Assembly (NCBI GenBank): GCA_026874595.1
Contig: CM049313.1
Coordinates: 61,180,659 to 61,244,658 of the forward strand
Source: Sipunculus nudus
Taxonomy: Eukaryota; Annelida; Sipuncula; Golfingiida; Sipunculidae
Direction of reading: 5' to 3'
DNA: 64,000 nucleotides
Positions 31,069 through 40,984 of the stretch are shown one piece after another (positions within the stretch are counted from its first letter, which is position 1; every line of letters starts with the position of its first letter). The position numbers and the translations under genes were made by a program. The notes beneath the pieces are model-generated. The model was not told the DNA's origin, did no database searches, and worked only from the letters and a program-made list of their open reading frames with translations.

Positions 31069-32433
31069 GATGTGTCGGAACGACACGAATGCCCCTGCCT
31101 GGGGCAAATTAGAAACATTTGTTAAATTTTGAAAATTTTTTTAAGTTCAGGTGTCGTATGGTCAAAAGTAGGTCAACAAGGGCAAAATGCAAACTTGATC
31201 TGTAACGGGTCATTATCAAGCAACACACCAAAAATCAGGCCAGTATCTGCAGGCATTGTGAGAAAAAGTCTATACATGTGCATTTTCAATAAAAAATTCT
31301 GTCTTTCATGAAATTTTCTATGTTTAGGAGCTGTAAAACAATCAAAAGTAGGTCAACCGGGACGAAACGCGAACTCGATCTGTAACTGTCATTATCTGCC
31401 CACACAAAAAATCAGGGTGGTATCTGCAGACATTGAGGAGAAGAAGTCCGTACATATGCATTTGTTATGAAAACTTCTATTTTTCATGAAATTTTCTATG
31501 TTCAGGAGCAGTCAAATGGGCAAAAGTAGGTCAACTGGGACAAAACAAGAACTCAATCTGTAACTGGTCATTATCTGCCTACACACCAAAAATCAGGCCA
31601 ATACCTGCAGGCATTGAGGAGAAAAATCTGTTCATGTGTATTTGTCATGAAAATTTATATTTTTCATGAAATTTTCTATGTTCAGGAGCCGTAAAACGGT
31701 CAAAAGTAGGTCAACCGGGACGAAACGCAAACTCGATCTGTAACTGGTCAATATCTGCCCACACACCGAAAATCAGGCCAATATCTGCAGGCACTGCGAA
31801 AAAAAGTCCGTACATGTGTATTTGTCATGAACGTTCATATTTTTCATGAAATTTTCTATGTTCAGGAGCCGTAAAACTATCAAAAGTAGGTCAATCGGGC
31901 CAAAACGCGAAATCGATCTGTAACTTGTCATTATCTGCCCACACACAAAAAATCAGGCCAATATCTGCAGGCATTGCAAAAAAAAAAGTCCGTACCTGTG
32001 TATTTGTCATGAAAATTTCTATTTTTCATGAAATTTTCTAAGTTAAGGAGGCGTAAAACGTTCAAAAGTAGGTCAACCGGGACGAAACGCGAACTCGATC
32101 TGTAACTGGTCATTATCTGCCCACACACAAAAAATCAGGCAAATATCTGCAGGCATTGCGAAAAAAAAGTCCGTACATGTGTATTTGTTATGAAAATTTC
32201 TATTTTTCATGAAATTTTCTAAACGGTCAAAAGTAGGTCAACCGGGACGAAACGCCAACTCGATCTGTAACTGGTCTATACCTGCCCACACACCAAAAAT
32301 CAGGCCAATATCCGCAGGCATTGCGAAAAAAAGTCCGTACAACTGTTTGATTTCGGAAGGACGGAAGGACGGAAGGACGGAATGACGGACATGGGTAAAA
32401 CTATATGCCCCGGCCACTTTGTGGCGGGGGCAT
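31069..32433 (+). mobile_element. Pearl/Helentron-like element with 180-bp monomers
   Basis: The left end carries the hairpin GTGTCG-GAA-CGACAC (31072-31086), then TGCCCC-TGCCT-GGGGCA (31090-31106). Seven tandem monomers of about 180 bp follow (AAAAGTAGGTCAAC at about 31163, 31343, 31521, 31701, 31881, 32062, 32227; the last is shortened). Next comes a GGAAGGAC microsatellite (32354-32390). The right end carries the hairpin TGCCCCGGCCAC-TTT-GTGGCGGGGGCA (32406-32432), one mismatch. The order conserved end / tandem core / microsatellite / hairpin end is that of bivalve pearl elements, since linked to Helitron/Helentron relatives. No protein is encoded. Confidence 0.8.
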
Positions 32434-32529
32434 AAATATATTGCTTATAAGAAAGGAAATACTAATGTACATGATAAAAAATGGAAGAAACTGAATTTTC
32501 TTACAGAACCCACCAAAATCTAAAATTTT

Positions 32530-33285
32530 TCATTAAGGGTTCTAGGGTATTTTTCTATCATGAAGTAGTTTACACATAGGCAAGTAAATAATTGATAAAG
32601 GTATGTTAATAATGCAAGTAGATATATGTGATAAAAACTTTTATAAATCATCAATATAAAGGAATGTTCATTTATATTTAAAAATAATGGTAAATTGTAT
32701 TGCTAGCATACACATAGAAATGGGCAATGTATTGTGTTTATTATAAAAGCTTTGTTTCTTAAGTTTTACTGAGCTAGGTCTGTCTATGGAAATCTGCATC
32801 ATATATTAACGGTAAGACAGGCATTGTTACATACCATTACAACTGGTTTGTCTCATGAATGTAATTTTCTTCAATTTGAAAGAATGTAACAGCTACATCA
32901 TAAAGATATGTATGTGTCACTTACTTATCACTAGATGACAAGAGAGATTTAAAGCTTGTAAAAATAGTAATTAATAGGGTATAATGTAAATTGTCTCATG
33001 GGGTGTGCTTGGTCTGCCCTTCTGGCAATAGTTATTCATTGTAATAAAACTGGTAACTTACTCTTACTCCAATAGGTAAATAAACATCCACTATTACAGG
33101 ATTTATTGCATAATATTTTAATCATACTAAGGTTATTATATTAGAAAAATCAAGGTAATTTTTCTTTTTATTATAAGGTGATATGGGGATATCTGGTTTA
33201 ATATGTAACAGAAAATCAACAGGGTTTTCATACATAATACATGTAGTCCCTGGAAGGAAATTAATTTCATGCGCGAGCGGGGCAG
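32530..33285. other. Intergenic, nothing recognised
   Basis: AT-rich sequence after the LINE relic, with no repeat or gene recognised. Confidence 0.55.
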
Positions 33286-33289
33286 ATAT

Positions 33290-33484
33290 TCTATAGAATT
33301 CTATCGTTAATACCAAATAATTGAACAAGAATAAAATGAAATCCCTTCGTGTTTGCTTGAATGCTTCTTGCTGCCAAAAATGCTATAATATATGAGACAA
33401 TCTTGACTCTTGACAGGAAGTCAAAACTGCAGGCTTCCAGAAACAGGAATAGAATAACAGAAGAGTTTCGTGTTAAAGGGACTT
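33290..33484 (-). repeat. TTAA-type MITE end, minus copy
   Basis: Reading on the - strand, AACATGC/ATGTTTAATCAAGTCCCTTTAAC resembles the terminal segment at 49960-49992 and 165-197. The other end is not clear. Confidence 0.4.
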
Positions 33485-33697
33485 GATTAAACATGCATCT
33501 CCCTGACTAACTAAACGCCTGGCATAAATGTAGTAAATTTGCGTGAGACACCGAGAACCCACACTAGGAGAGCCTGGCGGCTGGAATTATCATGCATTAT
33601 GCAAGGATTAGCGAACGGCTCGATTCAGTATAGCCTGTCAGTGTATCCAGTGAAACTTGGAACATTTGCAACCTATGCACACGCGAAAAAATGCCCA

Positions 33698-33826
33698 TGG
33701 CCATATAATGCAGATGTCCAAATATTGTCTTCTTTATTGTATCCGCCTAAACAGAGTTTTGCGGATACTATGTTTTCAGTTGCATGCCGCCGCCGCCGCT
33801 TAGGTTTCCGAAAAACTCCTCTGTAA
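33698..33826 (+). repeat. Duplicated segment, copy 1
   Basis: Nearly identical to 35104-35231, 1.4 kb away: CATGGCCATATAATGCAGATG through GCATGCCGCCGCCGCC to AAAACTCCTC. The copies differ in CCG repeat number and a few bases. Confidence 0.93.
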
Positions 33827-33959
33827 CCACTGGGCAGAATTTTTTAAAATTTCGGAATTTTGATCGGGTCACATGTGAATTTAACTGCTGCGCCCTCTTT
33901 TTTGGTTGACCTCTTACCTTTCCTCTTTGCCGAGCGTCCATTTGTGCGTCTGTTTCCAC

Positions 33960-34500
33960 ACATAAACCCGCATATCTCGGGAACCGTTTGACCGATCAGG
34001 CTAAAATTTTTGCACAAATGTAGCCCTTGGATAGCTTTATAACATACACTAAAAATGGTGGCGCCACCTGCAACCATTTTTGCACAGCGTCCATCTGTTC
34101 ATCTACCTTGGGATAAAATCACTCATATCTCTGCATTGGTTGGACCTATCCACCTGAAATTTTGCATGTGTATACATCTTGGATAGCTTTCTTGATTTAA
34201 TGACAGGTGGCGCCACCTACATTCACGTTCAGGCTGCGGACATACAGGTTAATATCTCAAGACTGGTTTGACATATCCTTTTGAAATTTTGCATGTGTAT
34301 AGATCTCACATAGCTCTTTATCATACGAAAAACTGGTGGCGTCTCCTGCAACAATGTTTGCACAGTGTCCGTCTGTTTGTCTGCCGTGGGATAAAGTCAC
34401 TCATATACAAGTAGTGGTTTAACAAATCTGCCTAAAATTTTGCATGTTTATACATCTTGGATAGCTTTCTCGGATTTTGTAGTAGGTGGCGCCACCTTCG
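33960..34500 (+). repeat. ~145-bp tandem units with a 12-bp palindrome
   Basis: Units contain AAATTTTGCATGTGTATA-like, CTTGGATAGCTTT and GGTGGCGCCACC. The palindrome is perfect at 34057-34068, 34206-34217 and 34485-34496 and decayed at 34335-34346 (spacing 149, 129, 150). Alternate units resemble each other best, suggesting a ~290-bp higher-order unit. Confidence 0.75.
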
Positions 34501-35071
34501 TACACATTTCGGCTGCAGACATCCATGCTAATATGCAACACACCTGACTCTATTTCCCCTTGCCACTCAATCCATGCCTCACTTCACCCGTTCCACTCTG
34601 ATTTCGGCGCATACACGTAGTCAGTTGTCGACTACCCGTATTCTAGTTTTAATTTAAAGATTTCAGACTCGTCATCAGCCAGTCACAATGTTTTATGTTG
34701 TCAATACGTGTTTCTTTTATCACGCTTCATTTCTTTTCATGAAAGCTTTACTGTTACGTCACCCAGTGATACGTTAATTAACACCTGCAATGTTCCTCCG
34801 CAGTTTATTTTTTTCGCAAAGCAATGCCCTCTTTATCCGCCACCCTCATCTTCTGCCAATGATTATCCCTTTGGGTCAAAATATGTGGAGAGAAAGAGGT
34901 AATACTGTACTCAGCAAATGACGACTAACACCGATTGTTTGGGTCAATTATGTCGACAAAAATATCCTGTTTGTTTTATCACAAATAATAAAAGTGATAA
35001 AAAAATTCCTTTCGAATCGTCTGGAATATATCCGTTTTCAATACGTAGAAAGCCGCGATGCTGACTCACAA

Positions 35072-35262
35072 GTTCCGGAACACAACAGACGACCGTAACG
35101 CGGTCATGGCCATATAATGCAGATGTCCAAATATCGTCTTCTTTATTGTATCCGCCAAAACAGAGTTTTGCGGATACTATGCTTTCAGTTGCATGCCGCC
35201 GCCGCCGCCGCCGCTTTCCGGAAAACTCCTCCGGAACACAACAGACGACCGTAACGCGTAGG
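35072..35262 (+). repeat. Duplicated segment, copy 2, with flanking 28-bp repeat
   Basis: 35104-35231 is the second copy of 33698-33826. It is bracketed by direct repeats of TCCGGAACACAACAGACGAC..GTAACGCG (35073-35101 and 35231-35259). The CCG repeat is longer here. Confidence 0.88.
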
Positions 35263-35324
35263 GCGCATGCTTGTGGAAAAAGATGGATTACATCATGTTC
35301 ATATCAATGAGAAACTGAAGGTAC

Positions 35325-35395
35325 CAGTGGCGTCAATTTATCTTCAAGGGTCGGGGGGGGGGGGGTGTTTATTCGCAAGCATGGGAGGGTGATTG

Positions 35396-35456
<61 letters not shown>

Positions 35457-35725
35457 TATATACCTTTTAATTGTCTTTGTGACACATTTCAAATATATTA
35501 CAATCAATAAAAGGTTTTGTAAAATTAGGTATTACATGTTTCCAGTATATGTATAGTCCAAACCAAATTTAGATATGTAATATTTCATAGTAGTTAAACT
35601 CCCATTTCCAGTTTATAAATATAATCCTTTGATTAGCAGGGGGAATATTACATTAACCATCCCTCCTTGCTAAAAATCGGGGGGGGGATATATACCCCTA
35701 TCCTCTCCGCCCTGGTACATGGTGA
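35325..35725 (+). repeat. Dispersed repeat with GTGGCGTCAATTTATCTT end
   Basis: Shares its left end (CAGTGGCGTCAATTTATCTT) and G-rich right part (..CTTGCTAAAAAT.GGGGGGG..TATA.ACCCC) with 50665-51035. It contains a poly-G run and an (AT)n tract at 35399-35451. Confidence 0.65.
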
Positions 35726-36347
35726 GCATGGTATGTTCTCTGAACACAGGTAGATTTATATATGTAAACATTTAAAATAATTCTAAAATATGTTCGAATA
35801 ATACACATTATGTAGCACAACTGTTATATCGATCCGTATCCCATATCATTATTGAAAATCAGTCAGATTGTGTACAAGGTCATATTTCATGTAAAATAAC
35901 AGCTGCAGATGCATGGTTGTGGTATGAACCACCACACTGAATAACTGTTATCATGCCTTGTAGGCTAAAAGAGTTGTGTAATCATGTCACAAAGAAGAAC
36001 TGCAGACCCAACGGGAAACATATATACCATGGGCAACATCTTTCTCATCAAATAAATATTGATAAACCACCCACTGTATCTGTACGTATGTAGAAAACAG
36101 TTGCCACGTGCATCCAGTGGCTACGGGTCAGTAGAAGAAACTGTAACTAGCATCTTATATGTTTATAAGTAGGGTTGAGTTTATAGCTTTAACTCGGCAC
36201 CAGGTAACAAGTTGATATATCTAGTGTAATAGCTAAGACAAATAGTGACTTGTATAACAGTCTTGACTGACTGCAGACTTGTAGTTTGCCTTGTCCTGTT
36301 CGTGGTTTGCAGTTGACCATGTGTGTGTGTTTTCCGAGTGATATTTC

Positions 36348-36348
<1 letters not shown>

Positions 36349-36403
<55 letters not shown>
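36349..36403. repeat. (AT)n microsatellite
   Basis: Pure TA tract. The flanking sequence (35730-36690) has no recognised gene or repeat. Confidence 0.95.
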
Positions 36404-36406
<3 letters not shown>

Positions 36407-37089
36407 GAGTTTTGTCGTTAATGGTGTATGTATATGAATGTTTGTAAACCCTCATCTGGTTTGGCGAAACACGTATGTGGGGTATAACATTGTACGTGCA
36501 TTTCACGCCCTGATGTTGCGTACGTATCACGGGAGAAACAGAGATGCTTAAAATTCATCCGTAGCGTGTTGAATTTAAAAAAAAATTACGTCTCATGTCC
36601 TTGTAACGTACATAAAGGAATGCCACAGAAGTAAAATTAAAATTGCCAAATTTTTATTAACTCCCTCAACAGTCCGTAAATATACGCATATACTGATTTA
36701 TACTTAACATATGTTGTTGTTCAGAAATGAACGGCGTAAGGATACACCGCCTTTCTCGACATATGGTGTATGTACGTTTTTGTGTTCGTGTGTTTTGTAA
36801 AATATGACTCCGAATAAACATTTTTTATCATAAAAAGTAGTACAACGAAAATTAAATTTAACAGCTTGGCCGGAAAAAAGATAAAAGAGCAGAAATTTAC
36901 GGTTGTTATGCCTAAGAAAAGCTTTTAAAATCGAACTTTGGACTATTGCGCCATTTTCCGTCGGCAGGAATAAAATCGTCAGTTGCATTTTATGGATACT
37001 TGAGCAAGCATTCCCGCCGTCAGTACCACCTAATTTCTTCGTCATTATGTTCTTTCTCTCTGCCTGATCTGCGGGTCCTGGGCTGTTAA

Positions 37090-37145
37090 TTGATTTAGCC
37101 ATTAAAGATGGCTGCCGTAACCGCTGGAAAACCGGAAGTGTTCAC
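37090..37145. promoter_or_regulatory. Promoter-like cluster: YY1 and ETS-type motifs
   Basis: AAGATGGCTGCC (37105-37116) resembles the YY1 site and ACCGGAAGTG (37131-37140) is a strong ETS/GABP-type site. Both are typical of housekeeping promoters. Two divergent ATGs lie five bases apart: - strand at 37102 (132-codon open frame) and + strand at 37108 (34 codons). No encoded protein was recognised, so this is only a candidate. Confidence 0.35.
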
Positions 37146-37881
37146 CATTTATGCCCCTTTTATGCGAGGAGATGATTTTTTTATCTCTGCAACACCGTGC
37201 AACAGCTTTTGAAAGTCACTGAACTTTGGCTTCCGGGGACGGTACTTCCCTAGGAGCTTCCGGAATCGTCACTTTTTATGCGAGGAGAGACTTTAATTCT
37301 CAATTTATACGTCATCCAATTAAAGGGTGGCCTTCTTTTATAAACGTCCTCCCACACCGTGTTTAAATATATGCAAAAATTGTAATAAATGACTTGAGTA
37401 CTTAAGTAAATGTTTAAATAGAAATTAAAGTCATACATGCAGGGAATGCAAGCTCACTTTTACGTGTATTAGTAATATTATAATTATTATTATTTCAGAA
37501 TAAGTTTGTGTCAGGTGCTATGAGAGCAGGTCACATGTATTAGCAATTACTAATTGGAAACTCTGACTAAATATTGACTCCGATCATAGCTTAAAGGTGC
37601 ATGCCCATTATTTTCCTTGACCTGGCCATTTGGTTTACATGAAATAAAGTCTTTTCTCCTATAAGAATGTGTCTTCTAAATTTTGTTTAGAAAAAAAACT
37701 TTCATAATGCTATACATTGTAGAAATATACTTGTAAAGGGCGCGATCAGTGGCATGAAAGAAACATAAATGCACCCTCCAGCGCTAATGTAAAAAATTTA
37801 TCAAGATGCCGACCAACAGTAAAATATATAATTTATTTATGATTAACGAAAACAAGTCTGCCTTCCTCGATGGCAAGTTTT

Positions 37882-37893
37882 CGCGCATGCGCA
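37882..37893. promoter_or_regulatory. NRF1-type palindromic motif
   Basis: CGCGCATGCGCA fits the NRF1 consensus YGCGCAYGCGCR. It lies 0.8 kb from the YY1/ETS cluster; no gene was recognised beside it. Confidence 0.35.
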
Positions 37894-37899
37894 ATATTA

Positions 37900-39862
37900 T
37901 ACGTGCGTTCACACATAGAACCACAACAGAATGGAAAACAGATGTGATATATATGTATATATGATGTCCGATGGAAGTTGTTTTATTTCAATTACATTGT
38001 CAAAACTTAATGACTGCGTGGCTAATAATTTAAAGTGACTGCTGGAGGAATTATATTAGGCGCCACTAGAATAGACTATGCATGTCAAGTAAGAAGTTTC
38101 TAGGTCTAACAGATTTTTTTCACATAACGCGTTTTATCAATTGATGGAGTTAAATATGTTATTGAATATCATTATGATGTATAGGAAAGATGTACAAAGC
38201 ATGACACCATTCCTTCATCAATCACAATGCTAATTATTATTGTTTTAATTTGTCTCATCATTGCCATCAGTGAAGTTGTTATTGCTGGAAATTAAGATAA
38301 TTTCATATATTATAAGGAGCATGTCTTAGAAGAAAAGGGAATATCTGTATAGAGCAAGCCCCTATCAACTACGGACAACACGCATATGGACTAAGCGGAC
38401 AATATGTACATGCTTTACTATGTCACATGCTTTATCAAATCAATGTCGTCTTTATATACCCCAGTGAATATATTGACCAAGCAGGCCAGACTAGTGCTCG
38501 GGTAGCCAATTCGAAGATATGGAAAACTTCATTATATTAGGAGTGCAGTGTAAATACGCTTAGCTTGGTGATCGCTCCTCACTGAACGCAAGAGGTGGCA
38601 AACAGACCAGGTTTCCCTCCCCCATTCCAATGATCAAACATTAGACGGTATAATACCGCCGCCACAACGGGACTGTTCTGTTAGCAGACACAACCCAGGT
38701 GAACTTTCAATGAAAAACGATCTAAACTGGGGGAAAACATTGACTTAGGGGCATTTCTGCGGTGTTCATCCATTACTTTGATATACAAAATCGCCATTAA
38801 CCAAATACACCTATGTCCTAGAGATTAGCTCTATTTGGTGACAGTGGTTTGCACTCGTTTCATGTTCCGGTGAGGGCAGCGTGCTTAAAATACGTGCCCC
38901 ACGAGATTTGCTCATTGAGCTGAACGTCAAGGCAACCAGGCAGGCCTCAATAGACTACAAGTGCTTAAACAGAGCCACGTGACATATTGAGCTTTTTATA
39001 TCATTTCTGCCTTTTGGGTAATGTTAGGAATATTAGAAGGGTAACTGTTTGCCGGAGTTTTGTTGGGCACGTGATAGGATCTGATATTGGGATCATCAAA
39101 CGCTTGTGTGATCAGTAACGATCACTAATTATCCGTGATCCAGGGATTTATCTCCGAGAAAACGAAGAAAAAAAGTCCACAGGAAAACCGCGGATCGATT
39201 AGGAAGTTGGCGATGAGCAGAACGTAAACACTGTGATAGCGTAATTCTATAAAGCCAGCGCAAGATAGTTCCTGCAGTGCACCGCCTCACGTAACGTCTT
39301 CGCGTGAAACAACCTTGAACGGAACAGCTCACAGGTATCTTATACACTACTCTAGAACCTGTAGTGACAAAGTGAATTTACGATGAGTGGAAGGAATATC
39401 TACAGTCAATGATTATTTGTATTGATCCCTCAAAGATTACACCAGCATTTTACGAACTGCGTTCCAGCTGGCACGAGCAAGCTGGTTATGCTTAAAGCCG
39501 GATCGCATGGAAATCGGCCCGCTATCGACTGAGGCGTGTACTTAACATCAGGGAATCGTCTTAACAGTAAGTGGTTTGAATACTAATTGTGCAGATGTTA
39601 TTGTAATATAACGAGGTCTGTTCATAGTTCATAACTCATATGTTTGTCCAGTGGGTCCAGATGGAACACCGCCTTGGTTTTCTTGCTCCTTGCCGTGGAT
39701 ATATATACCAATGTTTTCTCCTGAATATGAACCGTAAGTATTCCCTAAATGAAACTTTATTAAAATTGGAAGTCGATATAATATATTAAATTTTTCATAA
39801 AATAAAAATCCTCTATAAAAATGATAAGAAAAAGTTAAAGTTAGCTTATAAAGATGGTTTTG

Positions 39863-39934
<72 letters not shown>

Positions 39935-40980
39935 GAGGATGACAGTAACCAAACAATTAGAATGATATGTTATTTTTTAGTCTTTAGTGTTTAGGTTTTA
40001 TATAAATGGGCTTAGAATATAAACAAAAAGTGATGACCGGTCTTTCACACATATTAGAGTCAGTCTTTATGATTCTGCTTTAGATTTTATTTTTTTTTGC
40101 GTTTGAGCCTGCTGCGGGGTTCGAACCGGATACTCACATATAATTATGGTTCCAGTTACAGTTTTTTTTCACTGGTTAACACAGTTATTTAATTTAGCAT
40201 TTTATCCTTTCTTTTCAAAAGCAGTAGAGATTTACATGGACGTTAGTAGGTTGCGAATGTTAAAAGCAGAACTGTTTTTGTTGAATAATTAATCCATGCG
40301 GGGCATTTTTATGTACTTTAGGCCTATCTAGTATTCAAAGAATCGAGTCGTGATATGATAACATGTTTTTACTGGCTGTTCGCACAAAACGATGTCCATC
40401 AGGTGAAATAACCACACAGTCCTAAACATCGTCAGAGACATTTATTTCGATCAAAGATAGACCTATATTGATGGACCTCGATAATATGATATACACTCTA
40501 AAACATAAAAATGGCAAACACTCTTTTAAATAACAAACATTTATTCAGATAATACATATACAATACATATATGCACAAACATTATAGAGTCAATATAAGT
40601 TACTTAATTTAGAACAGCAGGATTATTGTCTGACAACATGCAACAATGACAAAAACAAAATAACATTTCAGTAAGCATACACACAGAGTTACAACTCCGA
40701 CTATAAAGAATCACACGAGTCTCGACCTAACAAAAAGATATGTAATTTATAGTTTAAGTTTATTCATTAATATCGTTACAGATCAAATATGTATTGTATA
40801 GTAATGTATTCATTCGAAGAGGCACACAGTAGTTCCCGTTTATCCGCATATACACCCAATATATCATATGGGGTGGATATACATATGTAAATACCTAAAA
40901 AATACCTATAAACATATATAAATATAATATGCACATATATATGCTAAGACAAAAATACAACCTAATCCAGACTATTGATT
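37900..40980. other. Intergenic, nothing firm recognised
   Basis: Contains an (AT)n tract at 39864-39931. A weak candidate exon at 39653-39733 has a TTTGTCCAG acceptor and a GTAAGTATT donor but no homology. Confidence 0.5.
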
Positions 40981-40984
40981 ATAA

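Larger units (their letters stand above)
27400..32525 (+). pseudogene. L1/Tx1-type LINE ORF2 relic, split by two insertions
   Basis: Segments: 27400-28363, 29199-31068 and 32434-32525. Signals in order: GEKSTKYFLNLEKRNYNQN (27557-27613), FYVNLYQSN, KSPGLDGLPAEFYRHFW (27850-27910), DQTGFIKGRYIGEN, TVDFEKAFDCLE, RGVRHTFF, FAIDSVFLF where an active RT has FADD, WSVLPAPKAKYFKELEKILYKFIW, a C-terminal C..C-type motif (CSFCKSEDE) and a tail GNTNVHDKKWKKLNF. Many stops and frameshifts are present. The 5' end (ORF1 and endonuclease) is missing. It cannot encode a working enzyme. Confidence 0.85.

Noticed and set aside
39653-39733. Short candidate exon with TTTGTCCAG acceptor and GTAAGTATT donor, starting at an ATG (39661)
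   Set aside because: No homology and no partner exon could be identified. It might be a 5' exon of an unseen gene but cannot be supported from sequence alone.
40118-40127. tRNA B-box-like GGTTCGAACC
   Set aside because: The motif is self-complementary and appears alone. No A box, acceptor stem or cloverleaf can be formed on either strand.
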